DNA of 64,000 nucleotides from Desulfobacteraceae bacterium (lineage in GTDB: Bacteria; Desulfobacterota; Desulfobacteria; Desulfobacterales; Desulfobacteraceae): positions 204,368 to 268,367 of the forward strand of contig JADGFI010000007.1 in assembly GCA_016743945.1 (NCBI GenBank), read 5' to 3'. This document shows, piece after piece, positions 17,732-27,684 of this stretch (positions are counted from its first letter, which is position 1; every line of letters begins with the position of its first letter). The notes below the pieces were generated by a model. That model made no database searches and was not told the DNA's origin. It saw only the letters and a list, made by a program, of their open reading frames with translations. A program made the position numbers and the translations under genes.

Positions 17732-17907
17732 CTTCCTTAATATATTCTGGGTTTCCCTTGGCGTTTATGCTGGTAGATGCTGTAATTGAACTTTTAAAAA
17801 GACGGGCACTGAAATTTTTTTCGAGTGAGTTCATATCGTTATAGTGCATTTATAACCTCTGGATTAGAATTACGAAAAGGTTTTTTGTTTATACATATTA
17901 TAAAGAT

Positions 17908-19164
17908 TCAATATTCAGATGTAAGTAATTTCATAAAAACTTTTTGCCTTAATTTTTGGAGCATAGAATTATCGTTTCGAATATTTTGAATTGATGTAAA
18001 TAATTCATTCAGACAAGTTCCAATTCTTGTCTGAGATTCAAACATAGGCACGCTTATTTTCATTTCCATGTATTTTTTTTGAGAAATATTTTTCATTGAT
18101 CCGCTAGTCCCACTGGCAATTTTTCCTGTTTCTCCATATCTATTCATCGCCAGTAATGTGAAAAAAAGCCAATTATAATCGAATTTTATATTTGAATTTA
18201 ATTGAACTCTCCAAATTTTATCTGGAATGAATTTATTCTGTTCTTCCACATCAACACGACATATATCTCCAACGAGTTCTTTTGTATTTGCCCTTGTAAT
18301 TAACCAATCACCTTTTTTTGGAAAGATATTTAATTTTTTAATCTCAAATGTGTCTATAACAGTTTTATTCTCATGTGGGCGGTAATTTCCTCCACTAACA
18401 GAACTAACCTTCAATATCCCAACTTCATTAGGCTTAGCGTATTGAGCACTAGATTTGACGCTTTTTCCTGGTTCAAGCTTGTTGATGAAACAAGAAACAC
18501 TTTTTGTTTTAACATTCTGAAGTTTTTTTGAAACATTAAAGATATGATTAAAGCAAAACGTGTTAAATAGGATTTGAAGTGAGTCGTACATATGATTTTT
18601 TATTTCGATATTCTTTTGAATGGTATTTAACACTTCAAGAATATCTTTTTGTCTATCAAGCGGCGGCAGTGGGAATTTTTGAATTGCTAATATTTTCCAT
18701 TTAATAGTAGGGGAGAGTGAACCTTCAGAAATAGCAACCGCCCGATCCATAAACATATCAGATTGCATTAAAAACGGTAGTAACTCAGGAATGATTTTCC
18801 CGGGAACGGCTTCAAGCACCATGGCGTGAGCAGAACAGATGCCATCAAAATCAGCTACAGCTAATTTTTTCTGGTATGCGCGACGTTTTCCAAAAATTAT
18901 CTGTCCGGGGCGAACCCGAAGTTTTTGTCCTTTGACATCGGTTGGCACACCTCGTCTGGCAATCCGAAGTGATTGTGTGTCAAGATGTTCGAGGCCGACA
19001 TATACCTTAAGAACCGTAGTTAAAGGATCAACCCTTACCGATATGTTTTTTGCAATCTCCCCAAACTTAACAATCCGCCAGCCTTCTTTGATCTGTTTTT
19101 TGCTTAAACTTTTTTCCATATTTTTCTGATTCATTTGTTTTGGAGTATTTTCCCGCATCCTCAT
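17908..19164 (-). CDS. hsdS: Type I restriction system specificity subunit
   Basis: 418 residues in two target-recognition halves. Half 1 runs about 28-215 (GWRIVKFGEIAKNI, IISEG-like SEGSLSPTIKW, then FPLPPLDRQKDILEVL). Half 2 runs about 220-415 (GTSGSMKNISQKKYMEMKI, then ESQTRIGTCLNEL). Each half ends in the helical spacer that docks an HsdM copy. The TRDs set the two half-sites of the target. Its ATG overlaps the stop of the second hsdM by four bases, and I kept the first ATG for that reason. The two halves are unlike each other in sequence, so the target is probably asymmetric. Confidence 0.92.
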   Translation of the reverse strand: MRMRENTPKQMNQKNMEKSLSKKQIKEGWRIVKFGEIAKNISVRVDPLTTVLKVYVGLEHLDTQSLRIARRGVPTDVKGQKLRVRPGQIIFGKRRAYQKKLAVADFDGICSAHAMVLEAVPGKIIPELLPFLMQSDMFMDRAVAISEGSLSPTIKWKILAIQKFPLPPLDRQKDILEVLNTIQKNIEIKNHMYDSLQILFNTFCFNHIFNVSKKLQNVKTKSVSCFINKLEPGKSVKSSAQYAKPNEVGILKVSSVSGGNYRPHENKTVIDTFEIKKLNIFPKKGDWLITRANTKELVGDICRVDVEEQNKFIPDKIWRVQLNSNIKFDYNWLFFTLLAMNRYGETGKIASGTSGSMKNISQKKYMEMKISVPMFESQTRIGTCLNELFTSIQNIRNDNSMLQKLRQKVFMKLLTSEY

Positions 19165-20639
19165 ATTTTAAATCCAAGGTCATTAAGGGCTGCAAATAAA
19201 TTTTTTGTCTGCTTTTTCAGGGCTACCCGGCCGGCCTGCCAGTTTTCGATGGTGGTTGTGATATCCTGATCATCTACGGATGATCCGTTCTGGACATACA
19301 AAGGGATGGAAAGATTGTATAAATTTTCCTGAATTTGCGTGATATCCACCAATCGGGCAATGTCTTGATGGTTTGCCGGGTTCGAGTAGGCATTCATTAA
19401 TTTTTCAAGATTTTTTTCGCTTAGAAAACTAAAGGCCCGCTCCCGGGTGACTTCCTTGATCCCATTGATAAACAATACCTTGCCTTTTCGGTTTTTGGGT
19501 TTGTTCATCCGAAGAATGACCACACAAGATTCCATGGGGGAGTTATAGAACAGATTGGGGCCAAGCCCCAGGACTGCTTCGATTATATCGGCTTCAATAA
19601 TCTGTTTGCGCATCTTGGCTTCTGCGTCCCGGAATAAAACACCGTGGGGCCAGAGCATTGCGGCCCGACCGGTATTAGGATCAAGGCTTTTGATAATATG
19701 CTGGAAAAAGGCATAATCGGCACACCTCTGGGAAGGGACTCCAAAGCTGTTTCGCCCATAGGGGTCTGAGCTGAATTTGGCCTGGTCCCATTTTTTAATG
19801 GAGTAGGGCGGGTTGGCAAAAATCACATCAAATTGTTTAAGGCGATCTTGTTCCAGGAATTTTGGTGCTGCCAATGTGTCTCCCCGCTGGATATCAAAAT
19901 CATTTATATCATGGAGAAACATGTTCATTCTGGCAATGGCGCTGGTTAATAGATTCACTTCCTGGCCATAGAGCTTTACCGTGCGCCACTCCTCTCCCTT
20001 GGAACGTAAATCCATCACGGCGTTGAGCAGCATCCCCCCTGTTCCGCAAGTCGGGTCATAGGCGCTTTCACCGGGCAAAAGTTCCATGATGCGGGTCATG
20101 AGGTGGACCACTGTGCGGTTGGTATAAAATTCAGCCGCCGTGTGGCCGGAGTCATCTGCAAATTTTTTGATCAAATACTCGTAGGCTTCCCCAAGGTCAT
20201 CCTGGTTAACGGCTTCAATTCCCAGGGGGATTTTACTGAAATGTTCGACCAAGGAGGCCAGCAAATGATCTGGCAATCGTTCTTTATTGGTCCATTGGGC
20301 ATCCCCGAAAACCCCATACAAACGGGGGTTCTCTTTTTCGATGTTCCGCAACGCCTTTTGAATGAATCCCCCGATATGGGTTGAGGTTTCCCGCAGTTTT
20401 TTCCAAAGGGCAGTTTCAGGAATGACAAAACGGTGCTGTTCCGGCAGTCTGGCATATTCCTGGTCCCCATGGGAAAAGGACAGGGCAGCCGCATATTCGT
20501 CTTGGTAAACATCGGACAGTCTTTTGTAGAATAACAGGGGAAAGATATATTGTTTGTAATCGGAGGCGTCAATCTGGCCGCGCAAATGCTCGGCAGCGCC
20601 CCAGAGCATGCTTTCCAATTGTTGTTGAGACAGGCTCAT
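19161..20639 (-). CDS. hsdM: Type I N6-adenine methyltransferase, second copy
   Basis: 492 residues. HsdM_N helical domain (about 5-145, including SDYKQYIFPLLFYKRLSDVY), then the methyltransferase: AEFYTNRTVV, SAM motif I DPTCGTGGM (195-203) and catalytic NPPY (276-279). The domain ends with coiled residues that pair with HsdS. Only moderately similar to the hsdM immediately upstream, so it is not a recent tandem duplicate. Both copies have intact SAM and NPP(Y/F) motifs. It overlaps hsdM1 and hsdS by four bases each. Inference: the two could form an M1-M2-S heterotrimer. Confidence 0.93.
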   Translation of the reverse strand: MSLSQQQLESMLWGAAEHLRGQIDASDYKQYIFPLLFYKRLSDVYQDEYAAALSFSHGDQEYARLPEQHRFVIPETALWKKLRETSTHIGGFIQKALRNIEKENPRLYGVFGDAQWTNKERLPDHLLASLVEHFSKIPLGIEAVNQDDLGEAYEYLIKKFADDSGHTAAEFYTNRTVVHLMTRIMELLPGESAYDPTCGTGGMLLNAVMDLRSKGEEWRTVKLYGQEVNLLTSAIARMNMFLHDINDFDIQRGDTLAAPKFLEQDRLKQFDVIFANPPYSIKKWDQAKFSSDPYGRNSFGVPSQRCADYAFFQHIIKSLDPNTGRAAMLWPHGVLFRDAEAKMRKQIIEADIIEAVLGLGPNLFYNSPMESCVVILRMNKPKNRKGKVLFINGIKEVTRERAFSFLSEKNLEKLMNAYSNPANHQDIARLVDITQIQENLYNLSIPLYVQNGSSVDDQDITTTIENWQAGRVALKKQTKNLFAALNDLGFKI

Positions 20640-22135
20640 AGGTCAAATCCTTCCCGCTTCAGCAGTGCTTCAAGCTCATCTTCGGCTTTTTCAAGGGCAG
20701 CCAGGTTTTCCTTAAACTCCTGCAAGGCTTCTTCCACCGTGATGGTTTCCTCTTCAAGGGGTTTTTGCACATACCGGGCAATGTTCAGGTTGAAATCGTT
20801 TTCTTTTAATTCTTTGTATTCGACCCAGCGACTGACGCCTTCTTGTTCAAATGGGGTTGTATGCTGATTCACATAGACGGTATAAATTTCATCGGCCTGG
20901 ACCGGGGTCATGGAATTTTGTGCCCGGCCTTTTGTATAAATTTCTTCGGCATTGATAAAAAGAAGAGGGGCATTTTTCCGTACTTTTTTGCGAAGAATGA
21001 GAATACAGGCAGGGATGCCGGTGCCATAGAACAGATTGCTAGCCAAACCGATTACGGCTTCAATGGCGCCGATGTCCAATAATTTTTTACGTATTTTGGC
21101 CTCTGCACCGGACCTGAACAAGACACCGTGGGGAAGTACCACGGCCATTCGGCCAGAGGACTTCTTCATGGAAGTATACATGTGCATGACCCAGGCAAAG
21201 TCCCCGTTTTTATTGGGGGCCAGGCCAAAGGCATGGCGGTTATAGGGATCAGAACTCCATTTATCATGGCCCCACTCTTTTAAACTGAAGGGGGGATTGG
21301 CAATCACACAGTCAAATTCTTCAAGGTGATCCAGGGTCAAAAAAACAGGATTCCGCAGGGTATCCCCCCGCCGGATCTCAAAATCTTCCATGCCGTGGAG
21401 GTAGAGATTCATTCGGGCAATGGCTTCGGTTGTCAGATTTTTTTCCTGGCCCTTCAGCGTTAACAACCGGGGGTCTCCCCCTTGGCTTTTTACATGGAGA
21501 ACTGTTTCAAGCAGCATGCCACCGGTGCCACAGGCGGGGTCATACACGGTTTCTCCCGGCTGGGGATCCAGAACGTTTACCATGAGCCTGACAATTGAAC
21601 GAGGGGTGTAAAATTCCCCCGCCTTTTTATTGGCCTTGTCTGCAAACCGTTTGATCAGGTATTCATATGCTCGCCCCATATCATCATCACGGACATTTTG
21701 AACCCCAAGATTTAATTTGTTGAAGTGGTCCAAAAGCTGAAGCAGCAGATGGTCAGGGAGGCGCTCCTTATTTGTCCAGGATGCGTCACCAAAAATGCCA
21801 TACAATTGGTCATTGGCTTTTTCAATACATCTAAATGCTTTTTTCAGTGTCTTGCCAACATCCTTGGTCGTTGCAATCACATCTTTCCAATGGCAGTATT
21901 CCGGTACTTCTATACGGTGTTGTTCCGGTGCCAGGGCTATCTCTTCATCCCCATAATACGCCAGGGCTTCGGCATATTCATCATCGTACACATCACACAC
22001 CCGTTTAAAGAATAGAATCGGAAAAATATATGTTTTATAATCCGAGGCGTCAATGGGGCCTGTGATTATATGGGCGGCGTTCCACAGGTGGCGTTCCAGA
22101 TCATCAAGCGCTAATTTACTCTGACTTTCATTCAT
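20636..22135 (-). CDS. hsdM: Type I N6-adenine methyltransferase, first copy
   Basis: 499 residues with the same plan as its neighbour: HsdM_N helices (about 5-165), GEFYTPRSIVRLM, SAM motif I DPACGTGGM (199-207), catalytic NPPF (280-283) and a C-terminal coiled tail ending near EKAEDELEALLKREGFDL. It is the first gene of the nine-gene minus-strand run, so the promoter for the whole island arm should lie in the 378-base gap upstream. The NPPF variant is the normal one for many HsdM. The stop and next start overlap as ATGA. Confidence 0.93.
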   Translation of the reverse strand: MNESQSKLALDDLERHLWNAAHIITGPIDASDYKTYIFPILFFKRVCDVYDDEYAEALAYYGDEEIALAPEQHRIEVPEYCHWKDVIATTKDVGKTLKKAFRCIEKANDQLYGIFGDASWTNKERLPDHLLLQLLDHFNKLNLGVQNVRDDDMGRAYEYLIKRFADKANKKAGEFYTPRSIVRLMVNVLDPQPGETVYDPACGTGGMLLETVLHVKSQGGDPRLLTLKGQEKNLTTEAIARMNLYLHGMEDFEIRRGDTLRNPVFLTLDHLEEFDCVIANPPFSLKEWGHDKWSSDPYNRHAFGLAPNKNGDFAWVMHMYTSMKKSSGRMAVVLPHGVLFRSGAEAKIRKKLLDIGAIEAVIGLASNLFYGTGIPACILILRKKVRKNAPLLFINAEEIYTKGRAQNSMTPVQADEIYTVYVNQHTTPFEQEGVSRWVEYKELKENDFNLNIARYVQKPLEEETITVEEALQEFKENLAALEKAEDELEALLKREGFDL

Positions 22136-22513
22136 AGTTAAATATTTATTTTATCCATCTTGAATCGGTTTTGATACCAATTGTATTTTATCATTATCAT
22201 TCTATCTTCTTTCCAAAAAAAAGAGTTCCAAGTTTCCACCGATCTTTACCAGTGTTTCTATAGGGATGTAAAGAAAACATTCCGGCGGTTGTTCTTTAAA
22301 AATGAAAAAAATCAGGGAGGGATATCCTGAAGCAATTTTTAATATATAGGAAGATAGAGAAGATATGATTTTAAACGGTTGAAACCTACTGCAATATTTG
22401 TTTTTACTGATCAACCAAAGCTTTTATCCTTGCAAAGAGGTCGGTTTTTGACTAAGTGTCAATTTGGTTATTTGACTTCTGAATGGATATCTTAATTTCA
22501 TAAAGAGATAAAA
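22136..22513. promoter_or_regulatory. Divergent intergenic region between the RM/Gabija arm and the NERD/Zorya arm
   Basis: 378 bases without a convincing gene (a 70-codon minus-strand frame at 22202-22414 has no recognisable family). The region must hold promoters for both arms of the island. A 5-bp inverted repeat TTGAC-taagt-GTCAA lies at 22448-22462, with another TTGACT at 22472-22477. This could be an operator or a -35 cluster for the plus-strand genes. No clear -10 box could be assigned. Confidence 0.4.
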
Positions 22514-23428
22514 ATGAAACTGTTCCTAACTGCACCAAACATAGCGACCTTCATGGTACTAGGGATCTTATGTGTAGTAATTGTACTATTTAAACAATAC
22601 AATCTTCGGAAAAAATCAAGATCCCCCTTTTCAGACGATTCTTTACTAAGACTTCCAGGCCATTCGTTAAACCAACAAATTCAAGAACTGACAGGCAATT
22701 TGTTCTTTTATGTTTTTTGTATGTTTATCTCTGCACTGGTTTTTATAAATACGATCATGATAGCTTCTCCAAATATGGGGATTACAGCAATTTTTGGGAC
22801 CTACCAGCTTACTATCGGTGCATTAATTTTGTTGCTCGCTATTTTTTTATTCAAAATTATAAAAGCCATGAATTACCGGAATAAACTGAGACTAGGATAC
22901 GAAGGCGAGCTTGTTACCGCACAGGAATTAACCAGACTCATGCCTGAAGGAAATCATGTCTTTCATGATTTCCCGGCTGGCAAGTTTAATATTGACCATG
23001 TGGTTGTCGGCCCGGCAGGTGTCTTTGCAGTTGAAACTAAAACAAGGTCCAAGCATGTTTCCGGTAATAATCAAAAAGATGCAAAAGCAATATATACGGG
23101 AAATGCCATCGCTTTTCCAAATTTTAGCGATACAAAATACCTGGACCAGGCAAAACGGCAGGCAAAATGGCTTTCAAATTGGTTAAAAAGTTCGATCGGG
23201 GAGTCGGTTCAGGTAATCCCGGTAGTTTCACTGCCCGGGTGGTTCGTTGAAAGACAAACTCCCTATGACGGGATGTTCGTTGTTAATCCAAGGCAATTCA
23301 AAAGTGTTATTAAATCAAAAACATCCCGCAATATCGACGAAAAAAAAATCCAACAGATTCTTCATCAATTGGAGAGAAAATGCCGGGACATTGAAATCAT
23401 TTCTAAACAATATGATTCAAAGTCATAA
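22514..23428 (+). CDS. Membrane-anchored NERD nuclease-related protein
   Basis: 304 residues. Three hydrophobic segments (about 10-28, 58-78 and 92-117) are followed by a cytoplasmic NERD domain: GYEGELVTAQELTRLM, FNIDHVVVGPAGVFAVETKTR. The Asp in FNIDHVVVG and Glu/Lys of VETKTR correspond to the PD-(D/E)xK-like active site. NERD proteins are linked to DNA processing and restriction. It lies 110 bases before zorA in the same direction, so it may be an accessory of that system or an independent gene. It is not part of the known Zorya core. Confidence 0.72.
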   Translation: MKLFLTAPNIATFMVLGILCVVIVLFKQYNLRKKSRSPFSDDSLLRLPGHSLNQQIQELTGNLFFYVFCMFISALVFINTIMIASPNMGITAIFGTYQLTIGALILLLAIFLFKIIKAMNYRNKLRLGYEGELVTAQELTRLMPEGNHVFHDFPAGKFNIDHVVVGPAGVFAVETKTRSKHVSGNNQKDAKAIYTGNAIAFPNFSDTKYLDQAKRQAKWLSNWLKSSIGESVQVIPVVSLPGWFVERQTPYDGMFVVNPRQFKSVIKSKTSRNIDEKKIQQILHQLERKCRDIEIISKQYDSKS

Positions 23429-23538
23429 ATGTCAGTGTGACAATAGAATCTTGGCTTTAAAATAAAACATGGAGACCTTGATGCATAAATCTAAATTTCG
23501 AATCTTTTATTTCAAATGTGTATTGGAGGTTGATTAAA

Positions 23539-25467
23539 ATGGACAAATTGGCAGCCAGTTTCAGTTTATCAAAGTTATGGCCTGAATTTAGCTCAATTTT
23601 TGATGGTAGATTCTCTACAAATATTGGTCTGAGTGCCTTTATTGTCGGTGTTTTGTTAGTTGTGTTTGTATGTTCCGCCATTTATGTAGGTAGGCACTGG
23701 TATAAATCAACGAAAAGAATAAAATTTTTCATGGAGTTGCTTCACAACTCAACCACAGAAGACCTTTCCAAAAAACGGCAGGATCTACTTCACGAATCAG
23801 AAAATGATAAAAAGAATGGGGCGCTTTGGAAAGAATTTGATGAGACCCTTATTACATCTGCTGATGGGGAGCTGCTATACAATACGATTGATTCTTCTCA
23901 TTTTTTCAACACATCAACCCTTGCTTCGGAAATCACCGAGAACAGACTTTTAACCGCAGTCCCGGCATTTTTAACGGCCATTGGTGTGATTGGAACCTTT
24001 GCCGGGCTTCAAATGGGGCTTAGCGGGCTATCAATAAGCAAAGATGTTGGTATTGATGTTTTGCGCGAAGGGATAGGACATCTTATTAATGGGGCATCCA
24101 TTGCTTTTTTGACATCTGTATGGGGAGTCTTTGCAAGTCTTGTATTCAATGTTATCGAAAAATACTTTGAAAAATCCATACGAAAAAAAATTAGTATCCT
24201 ACAGGACAAAATTGATTACCTTTACCCCCGTGTAAATGCCGAAGATGCACTTGTGAAAATTTCTGACTATAGCAAAACTTCCACCGAACTTTTAAAGACC
24301 CTTGCCGAAAAGATCGGAGATAAGATGCAAGAAGCCATGGTTGAGGTTTCTAACACGATTCAGGGGGGCTTAGAAGATAGTTTGAAAACCATTATGGCTC
24401 CGGCAATTCAATCCCTTGTGACCAATTCCAATAAAGGTGCCGAAACGGCAATGGATTCACTTCTTTCCCGCTTTATGGATAAAATGGGGGACCAGGGTGA
24501 AAATCAGCGAAATATGTTGGAAAATGCTTCCAACAATGTGAATGATGCCATGGGGTCTCTTGGTGAAAAAATGAATGGGTTTCTGGAAAAGTTTGAACAA
24601 CAACAAGAATTGTTTCAGCAAATCGGAAAAGAAAATGCTGAAAATATAAAAACCACTATTTCATCGGCTAACCAAAAAAGCCGGGAAGCGATTGAGCAAA
24701 CAGTAGAAGCCGCCGCATCCACCACCAGACAATTGGCTGAAGGGTTTCAAACCCAGCTTGAAAGTCAGAAGACGCGTGATGAAAGTCGGGATGAATGTTT
24801 CAAAGAACAAGCCTCTGAATTACAATCAACCAGCCAAGGCTTAATGGCCCAATTAAATGGGATGATGGAAAATCAAAAAGAGGTTAGTGGCGTTCTTCTC
24901 GGTCAGAGTAAGACTCTTATGAGGGATATGGAGCGTGTAACGCTGGCCAATAAAGATGCGGCCCAAGGGATGCATGCTGCAACCAAAGATCTGACCTTGG
25001 TGGGGGCTGATTTTAAATCGGTTGGCAATACCATTGAAAAGGCGGGCACGGCATTGAGCGACTCAATTACCAAGGCAATTCAAAAAGCAGCCAGACTTAC
25101 AGAGATCAACCAAAGCACGGCTACTCAAGTGGGGCAGTTGTCGGATTCAGTTGGGCAGATTAAAACCGGAATTGTGACTGTGACAGATAAACTTGTTTCA
25201 ATCACCGAGCAGGCTGACAAGAGTTTTGTCCATATGAGGAAACACCAGGAAAATTTTCAGCAAGCATTGGATATGCAGGTTAAAAATTTTGAAACAGATA
25301 TAATAAAAGTCATCTCAGAATATGGTGAGCGGGTTAACGGCCAGACGATAGAGCGTTTAAAAGAATGGAACATCCAGACGTCCCAGTATACTTCAATCAT
25401 GACAGACGCCATAAGCTCTCTTGCCACTGTGGTGGATGAGATTGAGGCCAAAATGAGTCCGGCATGA
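23539..25467 (+). CDS. zorA: Zorya protein ZorA, MotA/ExbB-like motor subunit
   Basis: 642 residues from the ATG at 23539, chosen because GGAGG lies just upstream; an in-frame ATG at 23518 has no such site. A first membrane helix (GLSAFIVGVLLVVFVCSAIYVG) is followed by two MotA/TolQ-type helices (FLTAIGVIGTFAGLQMGL and GASIAFLTSVWGVFASLVF). A very long coiled-coil tail (about residues 240-640, rich in Gln, Glu and Thr) follows, as in ZorA, where the tail projects into the cytoplasm and signals envelope perturbation to effectors. The stop overlaps the zorB start by four bases. Confidence 0.93.
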   Translation: MDKLAASFSLSKLWPEFSSIFDGRFSTNIGLSAFIVGVLLVVFVCSAIYVGRHWYKSTKRIKFFMELLHNSTTEDLSKKRQDLLHESENDKKNGALWKEFDETLITSADGELLYNTIDSSHFFNTSTLASEITENRLLTAVPAFLTAIGVIGTFAGLQMGLSGLSISKDVGIDVLREGIGHLINGASIAFLTSVWGVFASLVFNVIEKYFEKSIRKKISILQDKIDYLYPRVNAEDALVKISDYSKTSTELLKTLAEKIGDKMQEAMVEVSNTIQGGLEDSLKTIMAPAIQSLVTNSNKGAETAMDSLLSRFMDKMGDQGENQRNMLENASNNVNDAMGSLGEKMNGFLEKFEQQQELFQQIGKENAENIKTTISSANQKSREAIEQTVEAAASTTRQLAEGFQTQLESQKTRDESRDECFKEQASELQSTSQGLMAQLNGMMENQKEVSGVLLGQSKTLMRDMERVTLANKDAAQGMHAATKDLTLVGADFKSVGNTIEKAGTALSDSITKAIQKAARLTEINQSTATQVGQLSDSVGQIKTGIVTVTDKLVSITEQADKSFVHMRKHQENFQQALDMQVKNFETDIIKVISEYGERVNGQTIERLKEWNIQTSQYTSIMTDAISSLATVVDEIEAKMSPA

Positions 25468-26210
25468 AGATATTATCCTCAAACAAACGGTCGGTGAATG
25501 TAGATGAGGAAAATCCTTACTGGATATCATTCTCCGATATCATGTCCGGACTTCTAATCCTGTTCATCCTTGCATCAATGGCATTGATTATTGAATTGAT
25601 GCAGACAAGGGTAAATATCAGCGCAGCCATAGAAGAAATAGCAAAAGCGGAGAAGGTTCGTCAGGATATTTTACATGAAATAAAGACTGAACTCTTAAAA
25701 AAGAAAATTATTGTTGAAGTCAGTGATAATGAGACCGTCCTTAGAATCCCGGATAAACAACTCAGCTTTGACAGCAATCAATATACAATACCAGAAGACT
25801 TGCAAACAAGAACTGCAATTCTTGAAATCGGTAAAATTTTATATGTGGCCATTACAAAAGATGGGCGGCAGGAATATCTGGATACCATTTTCATTGAAGG
25901 ACATACAGACAGCAGGCCCTCCAATCGAAAAATGGGGAACTGGGGGTTATCAACATACCGGGCCATTTCCATTTGGGATTTTTGGAATAGTGAAATGGAG
26001 GAGGGCTATGAATTGAGTGATCTCAACAATACCCACGACATACCACTCTTTTCCATGAGCGGTTATGCTGCAAAACGACCTGTGTGTGAGGCTGAAGAAG
26101 ATGACCTTTGCCGGGCAAAAAACAGACGAATTGATATCCGATTTACAGTTAAGCGTCCTACCATCAGGGACATGATAAATGTCGATAATTTATTCAAGGC
26201 TGCAAAATGA
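25464..26210 (+). CDS. zorB: Zorya protein ZorB, MotB/OmpA-like stator subunit
   Basis: 248 residues. The single N-terminal membrane helix has the ion-carrying Asp25 (SFSDIMSGLLILFILASM), matching the MotB/ExbD-type proton site. A periplasmic coil and OmpA-like peptidoglycan-binding domain follow, with IFIEGHTDSRPS and NWGLSTYRAISIWDF, ending in RAKNRRIDIRF. ZorB forms the stator core with five ZorA copies. The start and stop are both in four-base overlaps with neighbours, a tight operon. Confidence 0.93.
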   Translation: MKILSSNKRSVNVDEENPYWISFSDIMSGLLILFILASMALIIELMQTRVNISAAIEEIAKAEKVRQDILHEIKTELLKKKIIVEVSDNETVLRIPDKQLSFDSNQYTIPEDLQTRTAILEIGKILYVAITKDGRQEYLDTIFIEGHTDSRPSNRKMGNWGLSTYRAISIWDFWNSEMEEGYELSDLNNTHDIPLFSMSGYAAKRPVCEAEEDDLCRAKNRRIDIRFTVKRPTIRDMINVDNLFKAAK

Positions 26211-27682
26211 AAATACCGGAATTGGATTTTAAAATTCCAGAGATGAATTTTAATCATTTTCAAAACCGGATAGATCATCAGACTGAAAGACTAAAAACGA
26301 TTATAAAAAAAACCGGTAAAAACTCCAAGTCGTTTAAACTTATCCGAAATCAATTGTATGATCGTGTTAAAAAAAGAGAAAACCACCTTGAAAAGTATAT
26401 ATCAAATGCTCTGACAGTAAGAGCTTTAACCGATTTGTGGCTGAACGAAGCGTTCAACTCGCGCTGCCCGGTGACAGCACCTCTTATGGAATCAATTTTT
26501 TTAATCAGAAAATATCCAGGCACCATTTCTTTTCTTCAACTTGTAAGGCTTTTTTTTGTACGCTTTGACAAATGCGGAGACTTGAATGCGCTTGTAAATG
26601 GAATCCATGCGACGTTTGAGCAAATCGGTAATAAAAAACTTTCAAAGGATTTAAGTGCTGTCTCAGAACACTACAAGAATCTGATATCCATGGATGGGCC
26701 AAATTGGATCGTTGACCAGGCCGTTGAAAAGAAGGTGGACCTTGATACTCTTCAGGAGCAAATGGGGTTGTCCTATTATTTTAGTGGACGGTTTGGTGAT
26801 ATCTGCAAGTATCATTATTATGTTCGTCAACTTGAGGGATTAACGCCTAATCAATCTTCTACAATTTTTTCTGAAATCAAAAAAAAGGATGTATATACAG
26901 CACCCTTTGAAGAGGGTTGGCTCCTGGGTCATGAAATTCTTTCTATATTAATAGATAAAGCACCAGAAGCAGATCTTAGCAGAGAGTGGCAGGATATTAT
27001 TTTAGAAATAGCCGGAGACCCAAGAGTACCTAAAAATAGTCCGAAATATCAAAAATGGTGGGAACTACTCGGGTTTAAACGAATTCAAAAAGTGAATGGC
27101 TGGTTGGCTGGATTTGACCTGCTTTTATTTTTGGAAGTTTTGGAAAATTTTGGAGTTTCAAGTGGAAAAACAGACCTGCAGCGTATGTTCCCTGCCCGGA
27201 AAAGATTTCTTGAAGGCCTGCTTAAAAGAAAAATGATCCATGGTAGTCGACTTTTTATAAGCGCTAGTGCGGATAGATATTTACGACAGTATTATAAAAA
27301 ATCTGAGTTGCCACAATATGCAATCTGTACTGGCAGCATCTCTGTTATTTATTTGAATATCCAAGGTCATCACATGATTGAGGGAAGCCATAATTTTTCT
27401 TTGCGAATTTATGACACACTTCCTGAAAGTTCCTCCATTTTAGATCCTGGTAAGGATAGGTTTTTTCAACGAGAACTAGGTTTAGGTCTGACCGAAGAGT
27501 ATGATAAGCAAACCAATGATAGTTCTTTTCCCATAATAATAAGACACATGCCCATGGCTCAAAGTTGGCAACACAGGGCGATAAAAGCATTTGAGGAATT
27601 AAATTTAAAAATTGATCCTGAAAGCGTTTTATCCAAAGAAGACTACCAGGAATACAAACAAAGATATGGACTTACGTATTAA
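26207..27682 (+). CDS. zorC: Zorya protein ZorC (EH-signature family)
   Basis: 491 residues with no membrane segment. Sequence is helical throughout, with a C-terminal SISVIYLNIQGHHMIEGSHNFSLRIYD segment, consistent with the EH_Signature domain seen in ZorC. ZorC is a cytoplasmic type I Zorya component, thought to bind DNA and help ZorD. The position between zorB and zorD (3 bases from zorD) is the diagnostic type I order. The call rests mostly on synteny and length, since the family has few sharp motifs. Confidence 0.85.
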   Translation: MKIPELDFKIPEMNFNHFQNRIDHQTERLKTIIKKTGKNSKSFKLIRNQLYDRVKKRENHLEKYISNALTVRALTDLWLNEAFNSRCPVTAPLMESIFLIRKYPGTISFLQLVRLFFVRFDKCGDLNALVNGIHATFEQIGNKKLSKDLSAVSEHYKNLISMDGPNWIVDQAVEKKVDLDTLQEQMGLSYYFSGRFGDICKYHYYVRQLEGLTPNQSSTIFSEIKKKDVYTAPFEEGWLLGHEILSILIDKAPEADLSREWQDIILEIAGDPRVPKNSPKYQKWWELLGFKRIQKVNGWLAGFDLLLFLEVLENFGVSSGKTDLQRMFPARKRFLEGLLKRKMIHGSRLFISASADRYLRQYYKKSELPQYAICTGSISVIYLNIQGHHMIEGSHNFSLRIYDTLPESSSILDPGKDRFFQRELGLGLTEEYDKQTNDSSFPIIIRHMPMAQSWQHRAIKAFEELNLKIDPESVLSKEDYQEYKQRYGLTY

Positions 27683-27684
27683 AC

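Noticed and set aside
22202..22414. 70-codon minus-strand ORF in the divergent region
   Set aside because: No ribosome site or family match could be found, and the codon content is like the AT-rich background.
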